Source: JALYQB01 sp035640155 (GTDB lineage: Bacteria > Actinomycetota > Actinomycetes > Mycobacteriales > Pseudonocardiaceae). Taken from it: a DNA stretch of 64,000 nucleotides. Made by a program: the position numbers and the translations under genes. The DNA is taken from assembly GCA_035640155.1 (NCBI GenBank), contig DASQWR010000240.1, positions 24,156 to 88,155 on the forward strand, given 5' to 3'. Below the pieces are notes generated by a model. The model was not told the DNA's origin. It made no database searches and was given only the letters and a program-made list of their open reading frames with translations. Positions 16,535-24,761 of this stretch are shown here, in pieces; within the stretch, counting starts at the first letter, position 1; each line of letters starts with the position of its first letter.

Positions 16535-17590
16535 CTAGCGGGCCGTATCGGGGGCGCCTACCGGGTCCGCCCGGCGATGCCAGGCTTCCCGCTTGGACTC
16601 GGCCCGTGCCCGGGCCGCGCGGCGGTCCATCTCGCGCCGGCGCCAGCGGCGACGTTCGCGCCGGGTCATGCGCACGGGCCACATCTCGAGGATCGCGTTG
16701 TTGAACTGCGCACCCAACACGATCGCCAACGCGAGGAAGAACGAGAACAGCAGGAACGCGATCGGGGTCGCGAGCGCGCCGTAGGTGTAGCCGGTACTGG
16801 TGACCCAGGAGATGTAGGACCGCAGCACAGCGCTGGAGACCAGGAACACCGCCATGGCCAGCAGCGCGCCGGGCAACCCGCGGTGCCACGGGTGCTTGCG
16901 GGGCAGCGTCACCTTGTACAGCGTCGCGAGCCCGATGACCAGCAGCAGACCCAGCCCCGGATAGTAGAAGACCCCCACGAGGCTCGTGACGTCCGCGCGC
17001 ACGGGGGCCGGGAACAGCCGCGGGATCACCCCGGGGCCGATCGCCAGCAGCGGCAGCACCAGCACCGCGCCGAGCAGCGACACCAGGTAGAGCAGCAGGG
17101 CGAAGGTCCGCTGCCAGATCGGGTTGCGCACCTTGTGCTGCTGGTAGGCCCTCGTGATGGCATCTACCAGCGACGCCAGCGCCGAGGACCCGGCCCACAG
17201 CGACAGCACGAACCCGACCGAGACGATCACACCCTGCCCCCGGTTGAGGATGTCGTCCACTGTGGGCCGGATGATCTGCCCGACCACGTCCGCGCTGAAC
17301 ACGGTGTCGCTGAACTGCAGGATCTCGGCCTGCACCATCCCGACGGTGGACGGACCGAACCATCCCGCTACGAAGCCGATGCTCCCCAGCAGGCCGAGCA
17401 GCAGCGGTGGTAGTGACAGCGCCTGCCAGAAGGCGGCCTGGGCGGACTGGCCCAGGATGCCGTCGTCCCACGCCTTCCACAGCGTGCGCGACACCAGGCG
17501 GATCGGCCCCCGGCGTCGCCGAGCTCCGGGGGCGGCATTCGGTGCCGCGGGCTCCCCGACGTGCCCGTGCGGCTCTGCTCCGGCGTCCAT
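16535..17590 (-). CDS. YihY/virulence factor BrkB family membrane protein
   Basis: The 351-residue integral membrane protein has about six hydrophobic spans: SLPPLLLGLLGSIGFVAGWF, the GVIVSVGFVLSLWAGSSALA region, FALLLYLVSLLGAVLVLPLL, LGLLLVIGLATLYKV, ALLAMAVFLVSSAVL and PIAFLLFSFFLALAIVLGAQ. NAILEM follows the last span, and then comes a highly basic cytoplasmic tail (RRERRRWRRREMDRR). This is the YihY/BrkB layout; its transport or lipid role is not settled. The ATG at 17590 has GGAGGG upstream. Immediately 5' lie three 18-bp tandem repeats. It corresponds to Rv2707 in the sigB neighbourhood. Confidence 0.9.
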   Translation of the reverse strand: MDAGAEPHGHVGEPAAPNAAPGARRRRGPIRLVSRTLWKAWDDGILGQSAQAAFWQALSLPPLLLGLLGSIGFVAGWFGPSTVGMVQAEILQFSDTVFSADVVGQIIRPTVDDILNRGQGVIVSVGFVLSLWAGSSALASLVDAITRAYQQHKVRNPIWQRTFALLLYLVSLLGAVLVLPLLAIGPGVIPRLFPAPVRADVTSLVGVFYYPGLGLLLVIGLATLYKVTLPRKHPWHRGLPGALLAMAVFLVSSAVLRSYISWVTSTGYTYGALATPIAFLLFSFFLALAIVLGAQFNNAILEMWPVRMTRRERRRWRRREMDRRAARARAESKREAWHRRADPVGAPDTAR

Positions 17591-17598
17591 GTCACCCT

Positions 17599-17652
17599 CC
17601 AGGATCCTCCATCCGGCCAGGATCCTCCATCCGGCCAGGATCCCCCAATCCG
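17599..17652. repeat. 18-bp tandem repeat, three copies, 5' of the YihY gene
   Basis: ccaggatcctccatccgg is present twice exactly (17599-17616, 17617-17634) and a third time with three differences (17635-17652). The array begins 8 bases upstream of the YihY start codon and reaches into the shared divergent promoter region with the helicase gene. On the YihY strand each unit contains GGATCCTGG and GGAGGATCC, so the array carries repeated Shine-Dalgarno-like GGAGG. Confidence 0.9.
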
Positions 17653-17767
17653 ACCGTTCGTACTCGGCAAGCGCTCGGACCGGTGTCGCTGCGAGCCGGC
17701 CGCCCGATGTGCTGGGACCGGTTAGGGTGGACGCCCGCACCGGCCTGAAAGGAGCGCATCGCTGCCC

Positions 17768-19495
17768 GTGTCCCGCCCCGCCGAGACCGCCGCCTTGCCC
17801 ACCCGGATGCCCGCGACCCCGGCGCAGCGACCGCTGCGTCGCTGGCAGCGTCGCGCGCTGGCCCGTTACCTGGCCGCCGCCCCGCAGGACTTCCTCGCGG
17901 TCGCGACCCCGGGGGCCGGCAAGACCGCTTTCGCGCTGCGGGTGGCTGCCGAGCTGCTGGCCGACCTCACCGTGACCGCGATCACCGTTCTCACCCCCAC
18001 CGAGCACCTCAAGCACCAGTGGGCGGCTGCCGCCGCCGAGGTCGGAATCGCGCTGGACCCGGACTTTCGCAACACCGCGGGGGCCACCTCGGCGGACTAC
18101 TCCGGCGTCGCGGTGACCTACGCGCAGGTGGCGGCGCACCCGGTGCTGCACCGCGCGCGCACCGAGAGTCGCCGCACCCTGGTCATCCTCGACGAGATCC
18201 ACCACACCGGCGACGCGCGGTCCTGGGGCGAGGCCGCCAGGGAGGCGTTCACCCCCGCCGTGCGCCGGCTGGCGCTGACCGGGACGCCATTTCGCAGCGA
18301 CGACACGCCCATCCCGTTCGTGACCTACGAGCCGGGGCCCGACGGCCTGCCGCGCTCCGCGGCCGACCACTCCTACGACTACGCCGACGCGCTCGCCGAC
18401 GGGGTGGTGCGCCCCGTGGTCTTCCTCGCCTACTCCGGTGAGGCCCGGTGGCGCACCAGCGCAGGAGAGGAGTTCTGCGCCCGGCTCGGTGAGCCGCTCA
18501 CCGCCGAGCACACCAGCCGGGCCTGGCGCACCGCCCTGGATCCCCGCGGGGAGTGGGTTCCCGCGGTGCTGGCCGCCGCGGACACCCGGCTCACGCAGGT
18601 GCGGGCCGGCGCCATTCCCGACGCGGCCGGGCTGGTCATCGCGACTGACCAGCGCACGGCCCGCGCCTACGCCGCGCTGCTGCACCGGGTGACCGGCCGC
18701 GAGCCGGTGCTGGTGCTCTCCGACGAGCCCGGCGCCTCCGGTCGGATCGCGGAGTTCGCCGAGTCTGACGAGCGCTGGATGGTCGCGGTGCGGATGGTCT
18801 CCGAGGGCGTGGACGTGCCCCGGCTCGCGGTCGGCGTCTACGCCACCGCGGCGTCCACCCCGCTGTTCTTCGCCCAGGCCGTGGGCCGGTTCGTCCGCGC
18901 CCGGTGCCCTGGGGAGACGGCCACGGTGTTCCTGCCCAGCGTCCCGGTGTTGCTGGAGCTCGCCAGCCAGCTCGAGGTGCAGCGCGACCATGTGCTCGGC
19001 CGGCCGCACCGGGAGCAGGAGGGCTGGGACGAAGCGCTGCTCGCGCAAGCGAACGCCCAGCGCGACGAGCCGGGAGAGCAGGACCGGGCGTTCACCTCGC
19101 TGGGCGCCGACGCCGAGCTGGACCAGGTGATCTACGACGGTTCCTCGTTCGGCACCGCGGCGTTCGCCGCCTCCGAGGACGAGCAGGAGTACCTCGGGCT
19201 GCCCGGTCTGCTGGAGCCGGAGCAGATGCGGGCACTGCTGCGCCGCCGCCAATCCGCACAGCTCGACGCGGTCGCCGAGCGGGCACTGACGCCGTCGCGG
19301 GCCTCGACCGTGCGGGAGCGCCTGACCGCGCTGCGCAAGGAGCTCAACACCCTGGTCGCGATGGCTCACCACCGAACCGGAAAGGCACACGGCGCGATCC
19401 ACCACGAGATCCGCACGGCGTGCGGTGGGCCCCCGACCGCGATGGCGACCGCGGAACAGCTCGAGGACCGGATCGCCCACCTCCGCCGTTCATGA
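17768..19495 (+). CDS. DEAD/DEAH-box (SF2) helicase, XPB/RadD-like
   Basis: The 575-residue SF2 helicase has a Q-like entry LRRWQRRALARYL, Walker A ATPGAGKTAFAL, motif Ia TVLTPTEHLKHQW, motif II ILDEIHHT (DEIH), motif III ALTGTPFRS, motif V MVSEGVDVPRLAVGV and motif VI AQAVGRFVRAR. The C-terminal 150 residues are a helical, family-specific extension. It is expected to translocate on nucleic acid using ATP. It belongs to the single-copy actinobacterial helicases of unassigned role. Divergent from the YihY gene; a broken GNAT tail follows on the opposite strand. Confidence 0.92.
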   Translation: MSRPAETAALPTRMPATPAQRPLRRWQRRALARYLAAAPQDFLAVATPGAGKTAFALRVAAELLADLTVTAITVLTPTEHLKHQWAAAAAEVGIALDPDFRNTAGATSADYSGVAVTYAQVAAHPVLHRARTESRRTLVILDEIHHTGDARSWGEAAREAFTPAVRRLALTGTPFRSDDTPIPFVTYEPGPDGLPRSAADHSYDYADALADGVVRPVVFLAYSGEARWRTSAGEEFCARLGEPLTAEHTSRAWRTALDPRGEWVPAVLAAADTRLTQVRAGAIPDAAGLVIATDQRTARAYAALLHRVTGREPVLVLSDEPGASGRIAEFAESDERWMVAVRMVSEGVDVPRLAVGVYATAASTPLFFAQAVGRFVRARCPGETATVFLPSVPVLLELASQLEVQRDHVLGRPHREQEGWDEALLAQANAQRDEPGEQDRAFTSLGADAELDQVIYDGSSFGTAAFAASEDEQEYLGLPGLLEPEQMRALLRRRQSAQLDAVAERALTPSRASTVRERLTALRKELNTLVAMAHHRTGKAHGAIHHEIRTACGGPPTAMATAEQLEDRIAHLRRS

Positions 19496-19503
19496 GCCAA
19501 CGG

Positions 19504-19671
19504 TCACGGCTCCAACGAGCGTCCGATGTCCTTGACGGGCAGCAGCAGGTGCAGCGGATCCGTCGGGGACTCCAGGAACTCGGCCTGCGCCAGGTAGAAC
19601 CGCCGCGCCGAGTCGTCCCGTGAATGCACCAGCAGCGCGCGGATGCCCACGGAGTCGGCGAGGCCCACAGT
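19504..19671 (-). pseudogene. 3' remnant of a GNAT-family (toxin-type) N-acetyltransferase
   Basis: About 55 codons on the minus strand encode the C-terminal third of a GNAT enzyme: VGIRALLVHSRDDSARRFYL followed by LESPTDPLHLLLPVKDI and a stop. This tail is typical of the TacT-like acetyltransferase toxins paired with DUF1778 antitoxins. The acetyl-CoA-binding N-terminal part and the antitoxin are absent; reading upstream leaves the family and enters the glutamine-synthetase gene antisense. It is therefore a truncated relic, not a working gene. Confidence 0.72.
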
Positions 19672-19720
19672 TCGTCTCAGCGCGACTAACCTGATACCCC
19701 GACGAGGACCGGAGGGCGTG

Positions 19721-21079
19721 ATGGCCGACGCAGCCGCACTGGGTAAGGACCTCGCCGCGGCCGGGGTGTCCGGAGTGCTCGTCACCTGGTCCGACAACAA
19801 CGGCATCCCGCGCGCCCGGATCGTCCCGGTGGCGGCGCTGTCCGATGCCGCGGAGCGGGGCGTGGGTATCACCACGCTGTTCGCGGTCTTCGACACCCAC
19901 GACGCCATCACCTTCGCCCACCCGGACCTGTCCACTCCCTCTGGCGACGTCCGGCTGATCCCGGTGCTCGAGCGGGTCACCCGGCTGGCCGGGCAGCCGG
20001 CGCTCGCCTGGGCGCCCGGGCGGCAGGTCGCGGCGGACGGCTCGTCCTGGCCGTATGACCAGCGCGGTGTGCTCGAAGCCCAGGTGGAGCGCGCCGCCGA
20101 GCTCGGTTTCGAGCTGCGAGCCGGCTACGAGATGGAGTTCGTGCTCGGCAACGAGGATGCGGGTCCGGCCGGGAGCGTGGATCCCGCACATCCCGGCCCC
20201 GCCTACAGCCCCCATGCGCTGCTGGCCGTCGACGAGTTCGTCGGGGCACTGCTGGCCGACCTGGCCGCGAACGGCGTGCCGGTCAACCAGCTGCACGCCG
20301 AGTTCGGGGTGGCGCAGGTCGAGGTGAGCATCGCCGCCAGCGACCCGGTCACCGCCGCTGACCGGCAGCTGCTGGCTCGCCAGACGATCCTCGCAGCTGC
20401 CCGGGCCCACGGGCTGCGGGCGAGTTTCGCGCCACTGATCACCGTGGAGGGGGTGGGCAACGGCTGGCACCTGCACACCTCGATCTGGCGGGACGGGGAG
20501 AACCTGCTCGCGGGGGACGCGACCAGCGGGCCGACCGGTGAGGGCGCCGGCTATCTCGCCGGATTGCTGCGGGACCTGCCCGCTCTCGCCGCGATCACCG
20601 CACCCAGCGTTCCGTCGCTGGCCCGGCTGCGGCCCGGGTACTTCGCGGGCGCCTACCAGTTCTGGGGGGTGGAGAACCGGGAGGCGGCGCTGCGCTACGT
20701 GCCCGGCTCGCAGCTGCTGGGCGCGGACCACGCCAACGTCGAGCTCAAGGTCTCCGACGCGTCCGCGAACCCCTACCTCGCGCTGTCCGTGGTTCTCGCG
20801 GCCGGGGTTGCCGGCCTGCAGGACAAGGCCGAGCTGCCGGAGCCGATCCAGAGCGACCCGGGCACCTGGAGCGAGGAGGAACGCTCCCGGCACGGACTGG
20901 TGCGGCTGCCCAACAGTCCGCAGCAGCGGGAGGAGGCACTGCTGGGAAACGAGCGTCTCCGCGCGGTGCTCGGGGACGAGCTGCTCGGCGCGTTCCTCGC
21001 CGTCCGGCGCTCGGATGCGGCGTGGGCGGCCGAGCGCAGTGCGGAGGAGGTCGTCGTCGCACACCTGTGGCGGTACTGA
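19721..21079 (+). CDS. Glutamine-synthetase-family ligase (possible gamma-glutamyl-amine ligase)
   Basis: The 452-residue ATP-dependent amide ligase has the GS beta-grasp N-terminus (VLVTWSDNNGIPRARIVPV) and the catalytic barrel: GYEMEFVLG (metal Glu), LHAEFGVAQVEVSI, GNGWHLHTSIW, a PGYFAGAYQFWGVENREAAL segment replacing the usual arginine/ammonia-site sequence, and LGADHANVELKVSDASANPY. The adenylylation-site region of true GlnA is not recognisable. Divergence at the substrate pocket places it with the GlnA-like ligases that join glutamate to amines (PuuA/GlnA3 type) rather than housekeeping GlnA. The ATG at 19721 has GGAGGG just upstream; a GTG at 19718 is also possible. The next two genes follow closely on the same strand and probably form an operon. 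Confidence 0.88.
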   Translation: MADAAALGKDLAAAGVSGVLVTWSDNNGIPRARIVPVAALSDAAERGVGITTLFAVFDTHDAITFAHPDLSTPSGDVRLIPVLERVTRLAGQPALAWAPGRQVAADGSSWPYDQRGVLEAQVERAAELGFELRAGYEMEFVLGNEDAGPAGSVDPAHPGPAYSPHALLAVDEFVGALLADLAANGVPVNQLHAEFGVAQVEVSIAASDPVTAADRQLLARQTILAAARAHGLRASFAPLITVEGVGNGWHLHTSIWRDGENLLAGDATSGPTGEGAGYLAGLLRDLPALAAITAPSVPSLARLRPGYFAGAYQFWGVENREAALRYVPGSQLLGADHANVELKVSDASANPYLALSVVLAAGVAGLQDKAELPEPIQSDPGTWSEEERSRHGLVRLPNSPQQREEALLGNERLRAVLGDELLGAFLAVRRSDAAWAAERSAEEVVVAHLWRY

Positions 21080-21114
21080 CCGACGGTGACGGCGCGGGCG
21101 CCAGTGACAGCGTG

Positions 21115-21990
21115 ATGGCCTGGCCCGATCTCGTGGGACGGGTCGTTCCGCTGCCCGGAGCCCGCATCCTGCTCAGCGTCCGCCAGGCGGAGCTCCCGCA
21201 GCAGGACGAGCTGTGCGGTCCGTTCTGCGCGTTGCTGGCACTGCGGACGGCAGGGGTGCGGCCGGTGCCGGACACCGCGCCGCTGGACCAGGAGGTGGTG
21301 GCGGCAGCGGCCGGGACGGTGCTCTCGGCGCCACCCCGCCCGGACTCGCTGCCCCCGGGAGAGCCTGGCCTGGGAGTCCGCCGTCCGCTCCCGCAGGCGG
21401 CGGACGCCGCGGACGCCGGGACCTCTGCACCGGGACTGGCCCGGGCCGTGGGCCGGTTGTCCGGTGGCCGGCTCGCTGCGGTGCCCGCATCCGGACCGTG
21501 GACACCGGGTCGGCTGCGCAGCCTGCTCGACCTGGTGACACGCCGCCTCGCGGACACCGCTGTCACGGTGCTCGCGAACATCGCCACCGGTGAGCTGTGG
21601 GACCCCCGCGCCGGCACCGCCGAGCTGGCCCGCCATCTCGACACCGGAGCGGACGCGTTCGGGCCTCCCATGCGCTGGCGGGTGGGGCACTTCGCGACGC
21701 TCGCGGGGATGCTCACCGGCCCGGCCGGCTCGCTGGTGCTCGTCGCGGACAGCTACCGCTCGCTGGGCCGGGACGGGCTGCACCTGCAGCCGGTGTCCCG
21801 CTTGGCCGCCGCGCTGAACCGGGACGGTCTGGCGCCTGGCGGTGTGCTGCTGGTGGTCCCGGCCACCCGGCGGCTCGACGCCGCGGACATCGTGACCACC
21901 GCCGGGCTGCGCACCGCACTGTGGGACAACGGCAGCCCGGACGCTGCGGCCGACTCGGGCCAGCCTCCCGAGCAGGTCACCACCGCATAG
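21115..21990 (+). CDS. Putative C39-like (papain-fold) cysteine hydrolase
   Basis: A 291-residue protein that I cannot assign to a named family with certainty. Near residue 25-40 it has QQDELCGPFCALLALR, which resembles the Q-x-x-x-x-CG oxyanion/nucleophile motif of C39-like peptidases. Later come VGHFATLAG (candidate catalytic His) and LVLVADSYRSLG (candidate Asp), spaced as in that fold. LAPGGVLLVVP follows. Together these suggest a Cys-His-Asp hydrolase or amidase without a signal peptide. The ATG at 21115 was chosen; a GTG at 21067 overlapping the ligase gene by 13 bases would add 16 residues. It lies between a glutamine-synthetase-like ligase and a PLP enzyme, which suggests it acts on their product. 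Confidence 0.72.
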   Translation: MAWPDLVGRVVPLPGARILLSVRQAELPQQDELCGPFCALLALRTAGVRPVPDTAPLDQEVVAAAAGTVLSAPPRPDSLPPGEPGLGVRRPLPQAADAADAGTSAPGLARAVGRLSGGRLAAVPASGPWTPGRLRSLLDLVTRRLADTAVTVLANIATGELWDPRAGTAELARHLDTGADAFGPPMRWRVGHFATLAGMLTGPAGSLVLVADSYRSLGRDGLHLQPVSRLAAALNRDGLAPGGVLLVVPATRRLDAADIVTTAGLRTALWDNGSPDAAADSGQPPEQVTTA

Positions 21991-22057
21991 GGGCCGCTGG
22001 AGATGCCCTCCGAGATCACCTCGCCGTCGCGGAGGATCCGGTACTAGCGTCACGACG

Positions 22058-23269
22058 GTGAGCTACGACGTGGTGCCGGTGCGGGCGCAGTACCCGGCCC
22101 TCGGGGACGGGCGAGCCTGGCTGGACGGGGCGGCGGGCACCCAGGTGCCCCAGGTGGTGATCGACGCGGTCTCCGACACCTACCGGACGGGGGTGTCCAA
22201 CCAGGGTGCCCCCTTCGAGGCCAGCGCCCGAGCCTCCGGCCTCGTCGCCGAGGCCCGGCAGGCCGTGGCCGACCTCGTCGGCGTGTCCGAGCCGCGCGGG
22301 GTGGTGCTGGGTCCGACCATGACCGCGCTCACCTACCGGTTCGCGGCCGCGCTGGCCCCCTCCTGGCGTCCGGGCGACGAGATCGTGCTCACCCAGCTCG
22401 ACCACGACGCGAACGTCCGGCCCTGGGTGCAGGCCGCCGAGCGGGCCGGTGCGACGGTGCGGGTGGCCCGGGTGGACTCGACCACCGGTCAGCTACCCGC
22501 GGCCGAAGTCGTCGACCTCATCGGCCCCCGTACCCGCCTGGTGGCGCTCACCGCCGCGTCCAACCTCATCGGTACCCGGCCGGACGTCGCCACGGTGTGT
22601 TCCGCGGCCCGAGCGGCGGGTGCGGTGAGCTACGTCGACGGGGCGCACCATTGCCCACACACCCACGTGGACCTCGCCGCGCTGGGTCCCGACCTCTACG
22701 CCACCAGCGCCTACAAGTGGACCGGCCCGCACCTCGCCGCGGTGGTGGCCGCGGACCCCGCGGTGCTGGAAGGTCTGCACCCCGACACGCTGCTGCCTTC
22801 GCCGGGCACTGTGCCGGAGCGGTTCGAGCTCGGCACCAACCCGTTCGCCGCACTGGCCGGGCTGGTGGCGGCGGTCGACCACCTCGCCGGACTCGACCCG
22901 GCGGCCACCGGCACCCGTCGGCGGCGGTTGGGCGTGTCGCGGACCGCGGCCGGCACGCACCAGGATCGGCTCGGGCAACGGATGCTCGACGGCCTGCTGG
23001 GTATGCCGGGGGTGGCCGTGTTCGGTCCCCTGGCAGAGCGCACCCCCACCGCCTACTTCCGTCTCGAGGGCCTTGCCCCCGCCGACGTGGCGACCGAGCT
23101 CGCGGCTCGCGGGATCAACTGCTGGAGCGGGTACGCCTACGCCTGGGAGCTCGCCGGGGTGCTCGGGCTGCGCGACACCGGCGGCGGGGTCCGGGCGAGC
23201 GTGAGTCACTACAGCGACGATGGCGACGTGGACCGGCTGCTCGCGGCCGTCGCCGAGCTGGCCGGCTGA
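22058..23269 (+). CDS. Cysteine desulfurase-like protein (class V aminotransferase, VC1184/TIGR01976 type)
   Basis: The 403-residue fold-type I PLP enzyme shows AWLDGAAGTQVP, SNQGAPFEASARAS, VLGPTMTALTYRFA and EIVLTQLDHDANVRPW. VSYVDGAHHCPHTHVDL carries the PLP-binding Asp/His, and TSAYKWTGPHLAAV carries the Schiff-base lysine. INCWSGYAYAWEL and RASVSHYSDDGDVDRLL close the chain. The sequence matches the VC1184-like subgroup, which is related to SufS but has no proven desulfurase role. The start lies 67 bp after the C39-like gene. Placement behind a ligase and a putative hydrolase suggests a shared small-molecule pathway. A strong hairpin follows. Confidence 0.9.
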   Translation: MSYDVVPVRAQYPALGDGRAWLDGAAGTQVPQVVIDAVSDTYRTGVSNQGAPFEASARASGLVAEARQAVADLVGVSEPRGVVLGPTMTALTYRFAAALAPSWRPGDEIVLTQLDHDANVRPWVQAAERAGATVRVARVDSTTGQLPAAEVVDLIGPRTRLVALTAASNLIGTRPDVATVCSAARAAGAVSYVDGAHHCPHTHVDLAALGPDLYATSAYKWTGPHLAAVVAADPAVLEGLHPDTLLPSPGTVPERFELGTNPFAALAGLVAAVDHLAGLDPAATGTRRRRLGVSRTAAGTHQDRLGQRMLDGLLGMPGVAVFGPLAERTPTAYFRLEGLAPADVATELAARGINCWSGYAYAWELAGVLGLRDTGGGVRASVSHYSDDGDVDRLLAAVAELAG

Positions 23270-23296
23270 CCGGGCACAGCGGCTGACCCCACACAG

Positions 23297-23332
23297 CGGC
23301 CGGGGCAGGACCTGGTGGGCCCGCCCCGGCCG
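23297..23332. terminator. Bidirectional hairpin between the PLP-enzyme gene and DUF7455 gene
   Basis: A perfect 10-bp inverted repeat (cggccggggc / gccccggccg) with a 16-base loop lies 28 bases past the PLP-enzyme stop and 33 bases before the end of the convergent small gene. It closes the ligase/hydrolase/PLP transcript. Confidence 0.65.
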
Positions 23333-23364
23333 GAGTCGGTGATCGTAGGGAGGTGATCGGAGGG

Positions 23365-23550
23365 TCAGATCTCCCCGGCCTGGATGTCCGCCGAGATCTC
23401 CTTCAGCTTCGGCTCGTGCTCGCGGCCGTGGTGACCGCAGAAGAGCAGCTCACCACCGGAGGGCAGCACGGCCCGGACGCGGGCAGCTGCCCCGCACCGG
23501 TCGCAGCGGTCGGATGCGGTCAGCTCGGGGCGAGTGAGCGTGCTGGTCAT
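23365..23550 (-). CDS. DUF7455-type small zinc-ribbon protein
   Basis: The 61-residue protein reads MTSTLTRPELTASDRCDRCG, then a short basic spacer and LLFCGHHGREHEPKL. Cys-x2-Cys and Cys-x-His-His pairs form a likely zinc site. Such single-domain proteins are widespread in actinobacteria (annotated DUF7455) with no known function. The ATG at 23550 has GGAGGGA seven bases upstream, which decides the start against the longer frame. It is divergent from the EamA transporter across 262 bp in which no other gene is seen. Confidence 0.82.
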   Translation of the reverse strand: MTSTLTRPELTASDRCDRCGAAARVRAVLPSGGELLFCGHHGREHEPKLKEISADIQAGEI

Positions 23551-23812
23551 GGCGACTCCCTCCGTCCTGGTCCGGTCGTGCGACCGCACCGTCGAACCGG
23601 CTGCGACCACCGCGGCTGCGGTGCTCACAGCGGCCGTGACCCGGCCAGGCCGGGTGGTAATCCCTCGACCCAGCGAGCAGGTCATGGGATCCACTTTTAC
23701 AGACGTACCGCCTCCCCGCCTGTGTTCCCGCCGAAATTTGCTGCCCGTCACGTCTTCGTAGCGCAACCGCAACCTTGTCCGAGCCGCACCCGGACGGGGC
23801 ATCATCGAGGCG

Positions 23813-24712
23813 ATGAACACGCTGCGCACCCGTCTACCGGCGCTCGGTGTCCCCGCGCCGGCGCTGTTCGTGCTCGGTGGCAGCTCGATGTACCTCGGTG
23901 CCGCGGTCGCCGTCCTGCTGTTCGACCAGCTGAGCCCGTCCGCCGTGGCGTGGCTGCGGATGCTAGGCGCCGCGCTGGTGCTGCTGGCCTGGCGCCGGCC
24001 TCGGCGGCGCGCCTGGCGCGGCCGGCGACTGCTGCTGACAGGCTGCTTCGGCGCGGTCACGGCGCTGATGAACGTCGCCTTCTACGAGGCGATTGCCCGC
24101 CTGCCGTTGGGCACGGCGGGGGCGATCGAGTTCTGCGGGCCGGTGGCGGTGGCGGCGTTCGGATCGCGCACCGCGCGCGACGTCGTGGCGCTGGTGCTGG
24201 CCGGTGCCGGGGTCGTGCTGATCGCCGATGTCCAGCTCGCCGGCAGCCCCATCGGGTTCGTCCTCGCGCTGGTCGCCGCCGCGTTCTGGGCGGCCTACAT
24301 CGTGCTCGGCACGCGGGTCGCGACGGGGGGCAACGGCCTGGACGACATGACCGTCGGGTTCGTGGTAGCGGCGGTGCTGCTCAGCCCGCTCGCCGTGGGG
24401 GCCGGCCCGGTCTGGGAATCGCCGACGTTGCTGCTGCTCGGGATGGGTGTCGGGCTGCTGTCCACGGCTGTGCCGTACGCGCTGGACCAGGTGGTGCTCC
24501 GCCGCGTCGGGCAGGCCCGGTTCGCGCTGCTGCTGGCGTTGCTGCCGGCCACCGCCTCGGTGGTGGGGTTGCTCGTGCTCGGCCAGACGCCCCGCCCGCT
24601 GGAGGCGCTGGGCATCCTGGCGGTCATCGCCGCGGTGGCGGTGGGGCGTCGGACAACGAGCTCGGCACGGGCTATGATGTCACGCCGCTTCAGATACCCG
24701 CGTGCCTACTGA
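23813..24712 (+). CDS. EamA/DMT-family transporter (RhtA-like)
   Basis: The 299-residue integral membrane protein has ten predicted helices arranged as two EamA repeats of five. Landmarks are LFVLGGSSMYLGAAVAVLLF, PSAVAWLRMLGAALVLLAW, ALMNVAFYEAIARLPLGTAG, AIEFCGPVAVAAFGSRTARD and PYALDQVVLRRVGQARFAL. The RLPLGTAGAIEFCGPVAVA segment is characteristic of RhtA-type exporters of threonine/homoserine and related metabolites, so export of a small amino-acid-like compound is likely, though the substrate is not shown. It ends in a basic cytoplasmic tail. It lies within 600 bp of the ligase/PLP module but beyond its terminator. Confidence 0.88.
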   Translation: MNTLRTRLPALGVPAPALFVLGGSSMYLGAAVAVLLFDQLSPSAVAWLRMLGAALVLLAWRRPRRRAWRGRRLLLTGCFGAVTALMNVAFYEAIARLPLGTAGAIEFCGPVAVAAFGSRTARDVVALVLAGAGVVLIADVQLAGSPIGFVLALVAAAFWAAYIVLGTRVATGGNGLDDMTVGFVVAAVLLSPLAVGAGPVWESPTLLLLGMGVGLLSTAVPYALDQVVLRRVGQARFALLLALLPATASVVGLLVLGQTPRPLEALGILAVIAAVAVGRRTTSSARAMMSRRFRYPRAY

Positions 24713-24761
24713 GATCGTTGCCGGTCACGCTGTGGACGGGCATCCGGGGCGGCTGCGGACG

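Noticed and set aside
16535..19480. A 981-codon open frame on the minus strand covering YihY and antisense to the helicase gene
   Set aside because: Only the part from 17590 downwards has YihY similarity and a ribosome-binding site; the rest is Gly/Arg/His-rich antisense frame of the helicase gene, common in very GC-rich DNA.
19685..19696. gactaacctgat resembling half an iron box upstream of the GS-like ligase
   Set aside because: Only one half-site matches; the other half (tctcagcgc) does not, so IdeR control cannot be claimed.
19721..21079. Housekeeping glutamine synthetase GlnA
   Set aside because: The adenylylation-site and ammonia-site sequences of GlnA are not recognisable and the genetic context is metabolic-module-like, so a GS-family ligase of other specificity is more likely.
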